From an uncultured Gemmiger sp. (GTDB taxonomy: Bacteria; Bacillota; Clostridia; Oscillospirales; Ruminococcaceae), in NCBI GenBank assembly GCA_959018215.1, contig CAUEKL010000118.1, positions 1-7,090 of the forward strand: a stretch of 7,090 nucleotides of DNA. The letters are read 5' to 3'. A program made the translations under genes and the position numbers. Numbering within the stretch: position 1 is the first letter of the stretch; each line of letters starts with the position of its first letter. This document shows positions 1 through 6,818 of the stretch, in pieces. The notes below the pieces were generated by a model. The model was not told the DNA's origin, did not search any database, and was given only the letters and a program-made list of their open reading frames with translations.

Positions 1-11
1 ATATCTTCAGA

Positions 12-43
12 ACGGAAAAGTCTACTTTTTCCGTCATTTTTTT
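12..43 (+). terminator. Possible intrinsic terminator of a gene entering from the left
   Basis: An 8-bp stem (ACGGAAAA at 12-19 with TTTTCCGT at 27-34) closes a 7-base loop, and a run of seven T follows at 37-43 on the plus strand. This fits termination of rightward transcription from outside the window. Read on the minus strand, the hairpin lies just past the recombinase stop but is not followed by T residues, so it would be a poor terminator for that gene. The stem is AT-rich and weak. Confidence 0.4.
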
Positions 44-50
44 CAGGGGA

Positions 51-647
51 CTAGCCTTCCCGTGCCCAGCGAAGAAACGTGTCCTGTGCGATTCCCAGTT
101 GTTTTGCTGCTTTCCGGGAGGATGTTTCTCCGTTTTTCCACGCTGCTTTTAACCGCTGGAAATCCGGCGGCACTTCTTTTCGGGGTCGTCCGAACCGGAC
201 GCCCCGCAATTTGGCCGCTGCAATCCCCTCCCGCTGCCTCTGCCGGGTATTTTCCCGCTCCGTCTGAGCTACATAAGAAAGAATCTGTAATACCAAATCC
301 GCCACAAATATACCGGTCAGATCATTTCCGGTTTGCCGTGTGTCCAGCAGAGGCATGTCCAGCACGACAATATTCACCTGCTTTCCTTTGGTGATGAACC
401 GCCACTGTTCCAGGATTTCCTCATAATTGCGCCCGAGCCGGTCAATGGATTTCACCACCACCACATCTCCCGGTTTTATTTTCCGTAAAAGCCTTTGGTA
501 TTTCGGGCGGTTGAAATCCTTTCCGCTGGTCTTGTCCATAAAAATGTTTTTTTCTTCCACCGGAAAGTCTTTCAATGCCAGAATCTGTCGGTCTTCACAC
601 TGTTCTTTGGTGGATACGCGGACATATCCGTAAACTTTTGATGGCAC
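51..647 (-). CDS. Serine recombinase, resolvase/invertase family (198 aa)
   Basis: Site-specific DNA recombinase that cleaves and rejoins DNA through a serine-phosphate intermediate. From the chosen GTG start, the motif YGYVRVST places the catalytic serine at residue 12 with an arginine two residues before it. The active-site DRLGR motif and the long helix around AQTERENTRQRQREG follow. A C-terminal helix-turn-helix (SSRKAAKQLGIAQDTFLRW) should bind the recombination site. The length is typical of small resolvases and invertases, not the large transposon integrases. The GTG at 647 has AGGGAGGAA with about 8 bases between GGAGG and the start. An in-frame ATG at 695 would give 214 aa, but it has no ribosome site and adds 16 polar residues absent from typical family members. 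The gene is visibly less GC-rich than its neighbours, suggesting acquisition. No partner genes or paired crossover sites are visible, so resolvase versus invertase cannot be decided. Confidence 0.88.
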   Translation of the reverse strand: MPSKVYGYVRVSTKEQCEDRQILALKDFPVEEKNIFMDKTSGKDFNRPKYQRLLRKIKPGDVVVVKSIDRLGRNYEEILEQWRFITKGKQVNIVVLDMPLLDTRQTGNDLTGIFVADLVLQILSYVAQTERENTRQRQREGIAAAKLRGVRFGRPRKEVPPDFQRLKAAWKNGETSSRKAAKQLGIAQDTFLRWAREG

Positions 648-653
648 AAGCAA

Positions 654-662
654 TTCCTCCCT
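654..662 (-). promoter_or_regulatory. Ribosome binding site that decides the recombinase start
   Basis: On the minus strand this reads AGGGAGGAA, a near-ideal Shine-Dalgarno 8 bases (from GGAGG) upstream of the GTG at 647-645. The ATG at 695 lacks any comparable sequence within 20 bases upstream. This favours the 198-aa product over the 214-aa one. Confidence 0.65.
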
Positions 663-741
663 GTAATTGGTTTTACTGTTTTTATCTTCTTTCATTTTAA
701 TCGGTGCAGGTTACAGGAGAATTGACAAAATAGCGTAAAAT

Positions 742-786
742 ACAACAAGCCTTGCGGGGAAACGGTTCCGCCGCAAGGCTTGTTGT
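742..786 (-). terminator. Perfect 16-bp hairpin, probable terminator or insulator
   Basis: Bases 742-757 are perfectly complementary to 771-786. Within the loop, GGAA at 758-761 can pair with TTCC at 766-769, leaving one bulged G and a tetraloop. Read leftward, the stem is followed by TATTTTACGC; read rightward, by a short T-rich stretch, so it could work either way. It sits between the kinase operon and the recombinase, where it would stop read-through into the recombinase. The U-tracts are imperfect on both strands. Confidence 0.55.
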
Positions 787-903
787 TTATTTACGTTGCA
801 TAGTGCCGCACAAGCACCGGGCCGGGACGCGGCGGTGTCCGCATTCCGCGGCCATTTGGGGCACAAGGCCGGCACGCCCTGCCCAAAGGGACTGCGGCCC
901 CCA

Positions 904-942
904 AAAGGGGCCTGCCGGTGAATGCGACCGGCAGGCCCCTTT
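904..942 (-). terminator. Intrinsic terminator of the two-component operon
   Basis: Bases 904-919 pair perfectly with 927-942 (16 bp, very GC-rich, 7-base loop). The hairpin begins 10 bases after the kinase stop codon at 953-955 on the minus strand. The U-run is short (TTTT, mostly inside the stem), but position and stability make it the obvious end of the kinase transcript. Confidence 0.75.
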
Positions 943-952
943 GCTCGTTTTT

Positions 953-2218
953 TCAGGTTTCCTCCTGCAGCAGGTAGACCTGCGCCGTAAAGATACCGTC
1001 CTCCATCCGCACCGTCAGGTCTCCCTTGTATTTGCGGGCAATGGCCCGCACACTCTTGAGGCCGTAGCCGTGATAGCCCTGTTCCTCCTGCTTGGTGGTG
1101 CGGGGCAGGCCCGCCTCCAGCTGCAGTTCGGTCTGGCGGTAAAAGTTCCGCACGTCGATGTACACAAAGCTGCCCTTGCGCTGGATCACCAGGCTGATGA
1201 TCCGCTTTTGGGGGGTTTCCAGCTGTTCCGCCGCCGTGACGGCATTTTCCATAAGATTGCCGAACATGGAATAGATATCCATGGTATCCATGAAATTCAG
1301 ATACCGGCCGGACCCCATACAGGTGACGGTGATATCCTTGCTGCGGCAGCGCAGGTTCTTTTCGTTCAGAATGATATCCAGCACTTCGCTGCCGGTATGG
1401 TAGATGCTGTCGTAGGTTTCAATGATGCTGCGCATGGAGTCGATTTCCCCCTTGGGCAGGCGTCCCTCCAATGCCACCAGCTTATGCTTCAGATCATGGG
1501 TCTTGATGCTGAGCATCTCGGCGCTGTCCCGGCTGATCTCATACTGGCGGCGTTCCTCCTCATGAATACGCCGGAACAGGGTGTGCTCACTTTCCCGGCG
1601 CAGGTTGTAGTAGAGGAAAAACTCAAAAAAGAGGGCCAGCACGCAGCAGGTGATGGCATACAGGGCGGTGGCCACCGTGGCATAGAAATTCAGCGGCCAG
1701 GCCAGACGCAGCAGCCGGGTGATGCCCGTACACACAAGCACGATCACCACCGACACCGCCGCAATGCGGGAATCGGTGTGCTCATAATACCCGATGTTGC
1801 GCAGCCGACGTCCCAGGGTGGCATACAGCACCAGATACACCGCGCTCACGCAGAAAAATTCCAGCAGATTGCTCCAGTGTTCCACCCAGGGCAGTTCCGC
1901 TGCCAGCCGGCTGATATGATGGCCGATATGCTGGGCCGCCACCCCCGAAACGCAGGCGGACAGAATGTTCATGAACGGTGCCTCGAAGGCAAACCACATA
2001 CACAGAACGATGACCACAATCGTAAGCTGCAGGCTGACCAGATTGCTCAGTTCCCCCAGTTCCCGCAGAAAGGAAAGGCCATATCCTCCCATCCAGACAG
2101 CTGCCAGCGCTGCGGCCATCCGCACCGGAAACCGGTTCCGCCGGGGCAGTGCCTGCAGAAACACCAGGGCTCCCAGCAGGATCTCGATGGTATAGGACAT
2201 GCGGATAAAAAGCTGCAT
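953..2218 (-). CDS. AgrC-like membrane sensor histidine kinase, GHKL ATPase (421 aa)
   Basis: Sensor kinase expected to autophosphorylate and pass phosphate to the regulator encoded immediately upstream. The N-terminal half is a multi-pass membrane sensor with hydrophobic segments near residues 8-24, 34-52, 60-78, 116-134, 151-169 and 177-204, plus a possible extra one at 81-98. This layout resembles the AgrC/HPK10 class. A charged linker (about 206-235) leads to the H box KTHDLKHKL, with His241 (the His-Asp pair) the likely phospho-acceptor. The N box GNLMENAVTAAEQ (Asn325) and G box GYHGYGLKSV (381-390) define the ATP-binding fold. The ATG at 2218 is one base after the regulator's stop, with AGGGGGAG overlapping the end of that gene, so translation is probably coupled. 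A longer reading from 2257 would overlap the regulator and lacks a ribosome site. The ligand is unknown. No agrB or agrD lies nearby. Confidence 0.9.
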   Translation of the reverse strand: MQLFIRMSYTIEILLGALVFLQALPRRNRFPVRMAAALAAVWMGGYGLSFLRELGELSNLVSLQLTIVVIVLCMWFAFEAPFMNILSACVSGVAAQHIGHHISRLAAELPWVEHWSNLLEFFCVSAVYLVLYATLGRRLRNIGYYEHTDSRIAAVSVVIVLVCTGITRLLRLAWPLNFYATVATALYAITCCVLALFFEFFLYYNLRRESEHTLFRRIHEEERRQYEISRDSAEMLSIKTHDLKHKLVALEGRLPKGEIDSMRSIIETYDSIYHTGSEVLDIILNEKNLRCRSKDITVTCMGSGRYLNFMDTMDIYSMFGNLMENAVTAAEQLETPQKRIISLVIQRKGSFVYIDVRNFYRQTELQLEAGLPRTTKQEEQGYHGYGLKSVRAIARKYKGDLTVRMEDGIFTAQVYLLQEET

Positions 2219-2219
2219 C

Positions 2220-2939
2220 TTACTCCCCCTGCCTTGTTCCGCCCAGAAATTCGGCATATGCCTTCAAGAACTGAGCACGTTGGGTCCGGGCGATGACCAG
2301 CTCCTGTCCGTCCACCACACAGACATCTTTTTTGATGGCGTTCACATAGCGCAGATTGACCAGGCATCCCCGGTCACACCGGCAAAACTGGGCACTGTCC
2401 AGCTTTTTTTCCGCCGCCGCCAGGGTCAGGTACTCCGAAAAATCCCCTTCCCGGGAATGATAGACCACATAATGGCCCTCCACCGTCACATAGCGGATCA
2501 GGTGTACCTGCAGTCCCCGCAGTTCCCCGTCCTGCCGCACCGTAATGCGGTCGGACGCACTGCGGGTCACCCGGGACAGCGCCCGGGTCATCTTGAGCTG
2601 AAAGGCATAGGGGTCCACCGGCTTCACGATGAAATCCAGGGCGTCCACCTCGTACCCTTCCACCGCCATCTGGGCAATGTTGGTCACAAAAATGAGCACC
2701 ACGGTGGAATCTATCCGGCGCAGCGCCCGGGCCGCTTCCATCCCGTTCTGGCCGTGGGGAAACTCAATGTCCATGAACACCAGATCATACCCCTGCCGGT
2801 ACTGCACCAGAAAGGTATCCGCCGACGAAAATTCATCCACGCAGAAGGTCTCCCCTTTTTGCTGCGCCACTTCCTCCAGATAGCCCCGCAATCTCCGACG
2901 CTCCGCCGCCTCGTCATCCACGATGGCCACGTTCAGCAT
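2220..2939 (-). CDS. LytTR-family response regulator, AgrA/LytR type (239 aa)
   Basis: DNA-binding response regulator, partner of the adjacent kinase. Residues 1 to about 120 form a receiver domain with the acidic pair Asp8/Asp9, phospho-acceptor Asp57 (in YDLVFMDIEFP), Thr86 and Lys106 (in IVKPVDP). Residues from about 130 to 232 form a LytTR DNA-binding domain, recognisable by FCRCDRGCLVNLRYVNAI around 185-202. LytTR proteins bind pairs of 9-base direct repeats, usually upstream of a weak -35 box. The start at 2939 has GGAGGAGGAG 8 bases upstream. It is the first gene of the regulator-kinase operon and sits directly downstream of the GH3 operon terminator on the same strand. A LytTR-type repeat upstream of that operon (6857-6885) is a plausible target. 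Length and key residues are standard. Confidence 0.93.
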   Translation of the reverse strand: MLNVAIVDDEAAERRRLRGYLEEVAQQKGETFCVDEFSSADTFLVQYRQGYDLVFMDIEFPHGQNGMEAARALRRIDSTVVLIFVTNIAQMAVEGYEVDALDFIVKPVDPYAFQLKMTRALSRVTRSASDRITVRQDGELRGLQVHLIRYVTVEGHYVVYHSREGDFSEYLTLAAAEKKLDSAQFCRCDRGCLVNLRYVNAIKKDVCVVDGQELVIARTQRAQFLKAYAEFLGGTRQGE

Positions 2940-2957
2940 CCTTTACACTCCTCCTCC

Positions 2958-2983
2958 GTCCGGCCCTCAGGGAAGGGCCGGAC
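2958..2983 (-). promoter_or_regulatory. Leader hairpin touching the response regulator's ribosome site
   Basis: A perfect 10-bp GC-rich stem (2958-2967 with 2974-2983, 6-base loop) ends exactly where the GGAGGAGGAG ribosome site (2957-2948) begins on the minus-strand transcript. No U-run follows, so it is not an intrinsic terminator. It could modulate ribosome access or stabilise the mRNA 5' end. The structure is seen in the sequence; the role is inferred. Confidence 0.45.
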
Positions 2984-2997
2984 ACCGCAAGCTTTCT

Positions 2998-3018
2998 CTT
3001 ATACCAACAATATGGTAT
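2998..3018 (-). promoter_or_regulatory. Candidate extended -10 promoter with overlapping dyad for the regulator-kinase operon
   Basis: On the minus strand TGGTATAAG (3006-2998) matches an extended -10 (TG-N-TATAAG). No good -35 lies at 17 bases, which is common with extended -10 promoters. The start would fall near 2991, about 50 bases upstream of the ATG. The same bases take part in an inverted repeat, ATACCA at 3001-3006 and TGGTAT at 3013-3018 with a 6-base spacer, which could be an operator. Confidence 0.4.
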
Positions 3019-3060
3019 CACAAATTCATAGCCAGTGGCAAGATTTGTGCCGGTATGCCA

Positions 3061-3094
3061 AAAATGCGCCGGGCATGCCTGCCCGGCGCATTTT
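3061..3094 (-). terminator. Intrinsic terminator of the membrane protein-GH3 operon
   Basis: A perfect 15-bp stem (3061-3075 with 3080-3094) with a 4-base loop reads into TTTTT on the minus strand. It lies 15 bases past the GH3 stop codon at 3110-3112. It separates the GH3 operon from the two-component operon, so the regulator pair probably has its own promoter. Confidence 0.85.
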
Positions 3095-3109
3095 GGAAAA
3101 GAGGATGTA

Positions 3110-6100
3110 TTACATCGACTTGCTCTGGGAGCGCTTCTTGTTCTCCTGATAGAGAGCAGCGCCGGTCCAGACAAGGCCGATCACGAAGAGAGCGATAAAG
3201 ATGCCGTCGCCGGTGTACAGCAGACTCTGCCACCAGGGAGTGATGCTCACGATCTCGGTGCTGGTGGAGATGCCGTTCATGGCGTTGGACCAGGCCGTCT
3301 GGTAGCAGATCCGCTTGGCGGATTCCCGCATGGCCCAGGCCATCTGGCTGTAGCCGGTTTCAAACTGCTTGAAGTGACCGGCGGTCTTGGGAGTGCTGCC
3401 GTCGGGCAGATCGCAGCCGCCGACCAGCACGCCGTAGACCTGCTCGAAGTAGGGGTCGCAGTCCTGGCTGCCGTCCATATCGCCGTAGGCGTCGGTGACG
3501 ATGATGCCCTTCATGCCGCATTCACCCCGCAGGAAGTCGGTGCCCAGCGCGGAGCAGGCTGCACCGGCCTGGGTGCCGAAACGGGAGAAGGAAGCCATGG
3601 TGTTGAAGGCGCCGCCTTCCACAATGGGCAGCTCAAAGGCGCGCAGATAGATTTCGCGGATGGACTGCTCGTTGGCCCAGGTGCACACACCGTGGCGGTT
3701 GGTTTCCTGGTCGTTCAGGGCGCAGTGCTTGTTGTACACATGCACGCCCTTGGCCTCGATGCCCTTGCACTCGGCCGCGCCCATCAGGCCGGTCAGGGTG
3801 CCGCATTCGCTGAAGTACTCGCAGGTACGGCCGGCGTAGGGAGAACGATGGATGTTCAGACCGATGCCGTACAGGCCGCTGGCGCCGGCCCAGATGCCGT
3901 CGTTGCCGATGATGTTGCCGGCCTTTTCCGCCAGTTCCCGGTTGAAGGTGGCGGCCAGGATGCCGTTGGCCGGGAAACCGGTCATCATGTTGAAGCCTTC
4001 GGGATCGGCGGCGTCGGTGACGTTGCCGTCCTTATCCACAAAGCCCTGAGCCTGGGCGGTGCGGTAGGCCAGGCCGTTCTGGCCGGTGTAGTAGCCGGAG
4101 GTGAAAGCCCAGCCGCCGAAGCCGTTGGGGCCGTTTTCGTCCTTGGTCTGGGGCTTGGCGATGCTTTCCACAGGCTCGGTCATATGGAAGCCGCTGGAGA
4201 CCAGACGCATGGTCTCATCCCAGCTCAGCTGATCCATGAAGGTATCCCACAGGGGGTCGTTGTAGGCAATCTCGTTGCCTTCGTCGTCATAGCGCATGTC
4301 CACCAGCTTCAGGCCGGCATCCACGCTGTAGGCGGGATACTCGCCGTCATCCGGCTGGATGGGCTGCAGGTACTGTTCGGGAACACCGGCGGCGTTGTTG
4401 TACTTGCCGGTCTGGGCAGGCAGCTGGGCATAAATGTCCTTGGCCATCTGCTCGGTCATGGTCAGGGTCACGTGGCCGTTGGCCATGTCGAAGGAAACAG
4501 CGTTCCAGTTGTCGCGGCTGTAGTATTCCACGCTGTTGTCGCCGCGGCCTTCATACAGGTTGATGTCCGCAAAGTCAAACAGGTTGGTGACCTTCACGTT
4601 GGTGGTGCCGTCCAGGCTGGAAACGGCGTCGGAGTAGGCGTACTTGTCCTTGTCGAAGCTCAGGGTGAACTTGGACACCAGAGAAGCGTCGCCGGTGCCG
4701 CCCACCATCTTGGTCTCATCCACCGCAACGCCGTTGGCCTTCTTGGCGGCCAGGACGTTGTTCACAGCCTCATGGGCGTCGCCGCCCACGGCCAGGTAGT
4801 AGTCGCCGTCCATGAGCACATAGCCCTTGGCGTTGTGGGAATCGTAGGAAGCAAAGAACTTTTCATCCACCGGGATGGTCAGGGTCTCGCTCTGGCCCGG
4901 AGCCAGGGTCTGGGTCTTGCCGAAGTCCACCAGTTCCACAGAAGGAACCTGGACGCCGTTGGTCTTGGCGTAGTCGCCGTAAGGCTTGGAGATGTACACC
5001 GGCACAGAGCACTTGCCGGAGTAGGTGGAGGAGGTGTTGGTGACGGTGACGGTGACGTTGTATTCACGGTCGCCGTTCTTCTGCACGCTCATGTCGGACA
5101 GAGCGAACTGGGCATAGGACAGGCCGTAGCCGAAGGGACGGGCCACCACGGAAGCGTAGTCATAGTCACCCACGTTGGCGGTGCCCAGGACCAGGTCCTC
5201 GTAGCGGGTCTCGGTGTAGCGGTAGCCCAGATACATGCCTTCCTGGTAGACCACATAGCCGGCCAGGGTGGTGGCGGGGTACTGGCCGGTGCCCAGCTCA
5301 TTGGGCACGCCCAGCTCGGGGGCGTTCTCATAGATCCAGCGGCCGAAGTTCACGTTGACCGGGTTCTTGGCGTTGTCCACCCACATGGTGTCGGGCAGGC
5401 GGCCGGAGGGAGAAACCTCACCGGACAGCACCTGGCCCACGGCGTCGCCGCCCACACCCAGGGCGCCCACCCACAGGGCAGCATCGATGTCGGGGTCGTT
5501 GAGGAAATCGCCTTCGATCATGCCGGCGTAGTTGACCAGCACGATGATCTTCTTGATCTCACCGGCGGCCTTCTTGGCCTTCAGGCCTTCCAGCACCGAG
5601 AGTTCGTTTTCGTTCAGACCCAGGTAGTCGGGGCCCAGGCCGTCGCCGTTGTCGATGCCGTCGCCGCCGACGCCGATCAGGTCGTAGCCTTCGCCGCCCA
5701 CGCGGCCCACCACGAAGATGGCGGCGTCGCCGTACTGGGCAAAGCTGCTGCCCGCGGCTTCATCCACCACGGTCCAGGGAGCTTCATGGATCATCAGGGT
5801 GGTGGTACCGAACTTGCCTTCGCTGCCACGCTTGTACTGGGCCCAGTCCTCGGAGGTGTAGGCCGCCTGCAGGTCGGGGTTCACGTTGAAGCCCGCCTTG
5901 GTCAGGGAATCCACATAGCTCACCGCGTCGTTGACGCTGATGGTGCCGGAGCCGGTACCGCCATAGACGGGATCGTAGGCGGTGACGCCCACCAGGCTCA
6001 CGTTGCTGCCCTGGGAAAGAGGCAGGGCGTTGTTGTCGTTCTTCAGCAGGACCATGCCTTCGGCCAGGACCTCGGTAGCGGTCTGCTTGCCGGCAGTGCG

Positions 6101-6307
6101 CAGGTCACCCACGCTGGAGAAATCGGACTTGTAGTATTCGGTGTCCTCGTCGGTCTCGCCGGTCTGGACGACCTCAAAGGTCTTGGTGCCCAGGGTGCCG
6201 TTGATGGCATCCGCATTTTCCCCGGTGATGAGGGTGGCCAGCACCAGGAAGCCCGCCAGCAGCATGCTGATGACGGTGAGCAGTTTGCGCTGCAGTTTGT
6301 ATTTCAT
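3110..6307 (-). CDS. Membrane-tethered glycoside hydrolase family 3 enzyme with reversed domain order (1065 aa)
   Basis: Probable exo-acting beta-glycosidase (beta-glucosidase-like) on the outer face of the membrane. Residues 1-34 are a signal sequence or anchor with a possible cleavage site after Ala-Asp-Ala. A GH3 C-terminal-type domain follows (LLKNDNNALPL near 87-97, GRVGGEGYD at 201-209 with likely acid/base Glu206, GRLPDT at 302-307), then PFGYGLSY (391-398) and a fibronectin-like region to about 480. The catalytic barrel comes last, about 670-1010: NIHRSPYAGR (818-827), NKHCALNDQETNR (859-871) and GIIVTDAYGD (934-943) with likely nucleophile Asp939. Residues 1034-1053 are a transmembrane helix followed by KKRSQSK, a stop-transfer tail. 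Reversed order is known in GH3 of Ruminococcus albus and Butyrivibrio. The ATG at 6307 has AAAGGAGGAA upstream; an earlier ATG at 6358 overlaps the preceding gene. Substrate is not deducible. Motif deviations are noted in the findings. Confidence 0.92.
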   Translation of the reverse strand: MKYKLQRKLLTVISMLLAGFLVLATLITGENADAINGTLGTKTFEVVQTGETDEDTEYYKSDFSSVGDLRTAGKQTATEVLAEGMVLLKNDNNALPLSQGSNVSLVGVTAYDPVYGGTGSGTISVNDAVSYVDSLTKAGFNVNPDLQAAYTSEDWAQYKRGSEGKFGTTTLMIHEAPWTVVDEAAGSSFAQYGDAAIFVVGRVGGEGYDLIGVGGDGIDNGDGLGPDYLGLNENELSVLEGLKAKKAAGEIKKIIVLVNYAGMIEGDFLNDPDIDAALWVGALGVGGDAVGQVLSGEVSPSGRLPDTMWVDNAKNPVNVNFGRWIYENAPELGVPNELGTGQYPATTLAGYVVYQEGMYLGYRYTETRYEDLVLGTANVGDYDYASVVARPFGYGLSYAQFALSDMSVQKNGDREYNVTVTVTNTSSTYSGKCSVPVYISKPYGDYAKTNGVQVPSVELVDFGKTQTLAPGQSETLTIPVDEKFFASYDSHNAKGYVLMDGDYYLAVGGDAHEAVNNVLAAKKANGVAVDETKMVGGTGDASLVSKFTLSFDKDKYAYSDAVSSLDGTTNVKVTNLFDFADINLYEGRGDNSVEYYSRDNWNAVSFDMANGHVTLTMTEQMAKDIYAQLPAQTGKYNNAAGVPEQYLQPIQPDDGEYPAYSVDAGLKLVDMRYDDEGNEIAYNDPLWDTFMDQLSWDETMRLVSSGFHMTEPVESIAKPQTKDENGPNGFGGWAFTSGYYTGQNGLAYRTAQAQGFVDKDGNVTDAADPEGFNMMTGFPANGILAATFNRELAEKAGNIIGNDGIWAGASGLYGIGLNIHRSPYAGRTCEYFSECGTLTGLMGAAECKGIEAKGVHVYNKHCALNDQETNRHGVCTWANEQSIREIYLRAFELPIVEGGAFNTMASFSRFGTQAGAACSALGTDFLRGECGMKGIIVTDAYGDMDGSQDCDPYFEQVYGVLVGGCDLPDGSTPKTAGHFKQFETGYSQMAWAMRESAKRICYQTAWSNAMNGISTSTEIVSITPWWQSLLYTGDGIFIALFVIGLVWTGAALYQENKKRSQSKSM

Positions 6308-6326
6308 GGAACAGCTTCCTCCTTTC

Positions 6327-6722
6327 TCAATTTTCCACGGTCTGGCGCATGAACACACAGACGATGCTCAGCACCAGGCTCAGGCCGTACAGCACGGCGT
6401 TCACAAAGAATTCCAGCGGGAAGCCGGAAAACTGGATGCCGGTTGCCACCGAAGAGATGTAGAAGTAGATGTAGTACACGTAAAACAGCAGCGACAGAAA
6501 GTCGCCCAGCAGAAGCGCGGAGGGGGCAAAACGCACCTGCTTCAGGCCGATCAGCGCAGCGGCGACCACAACGCCCGCCACCATAATGCCGAAAGCCTGC
6601 CAGGACATGTACCGGCTGCTGGAGTAGATGGCCATATAGACCAGCGCCGTCACCAGGGACAGAGCCATGGTGACCAGGGTGACGCGGAATCCCAGGGTTT
6701 TGTTAGCCATGAAATTTTTCAT
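6327..6722 (-). CDS. Small four-helix membrane protein of unknown function (131 aa)
   Basis: I do not recognise a family. The protein is very hydrophobic, with four likely membrane helices near residues 12-33, 41-60, 67-91 and 101-125, short basic or polar termini, and an aromatic-rich third helix (FYVYYIYFYI). No signal peptide cleavage site, catalytic motif or transport signature is evident. The start at 6722 has AAAGGAG seven bases upstream; a Met at codon 5 is a less well placed alternative. The stop is 19 bases before the GH3 start with no terminator between, so the two genes are almost certainly co-transcribed. This suggests a role in anchoring, assembling or exporting the GH3, or in handling its product. 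It is too short for AgrB and lacks visible AgrB cysteine-protease motifs. Confidence 0.82.
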   Translation of the reverse strand: MKNFMANKTLGFRVTLVTMALSLVTALVYMAIYSSSRYMSWQAFGIMVAGVVVAAALIGLKQVRFAPSALLLGDFLSLLFYVYYIYFYISSVATGIQFSGFPLEFFVNAVLYGLSLVLSIVCVFMRQTVEN

Positions 6723-6818
6723 ACTCCTTCTCCTTTGTTTTTTCAGGCGGGCATGTCCGGAATGTGTTCTTTTCCCCCTTCCGGGACAGAATTTTCCCGA
6801 CCTTTTTCATTAGTACCC

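Noticed and set aside
696..741. Promoter for the recombinase, with TTGTCA at 728-723 and TAAAAT at 699-694 on the minus strand
   Set aside because: The two boxes are 23 bases apart, too far for one sigma-70 promoter, and no better pairing was found.
2219..2257. Longer kinase start at 2257
   Set aside because: It would extend into the regulator's coding region and lacks a ribosome site; the ATG at 2218 fits the one-base gene junction and the AGGGGGAG site.
752..2296. Long plus-strand open frame opposite the histidine kinase
   Set aside because: Its sequence is His/Gln/Arg-rich without a recognisable fold, it begins inside a terminator hairpin, and the opposite strand carries an intact kinase.
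3035..6352. Very long open frame on the plus strand (about 1105 codons) opposite the GH3
   Set aside because: The product is a low-complexity Gly/Val/Ala/His/Gln-rich chain with no domain. It mirrors third-position GC bias of the real minus-strand gene, and that gene has clear GH3 motifs and a ribosome site.
6327..6722. 131-aa membrane protein as AgrB, with an AgrD peptide nearby
   Set aside because: It is too short, shows none of the expected His/Cys protease features, and no AgrD-like peptide with an amphipathic leader and CxxxF-type core is seen in the window.
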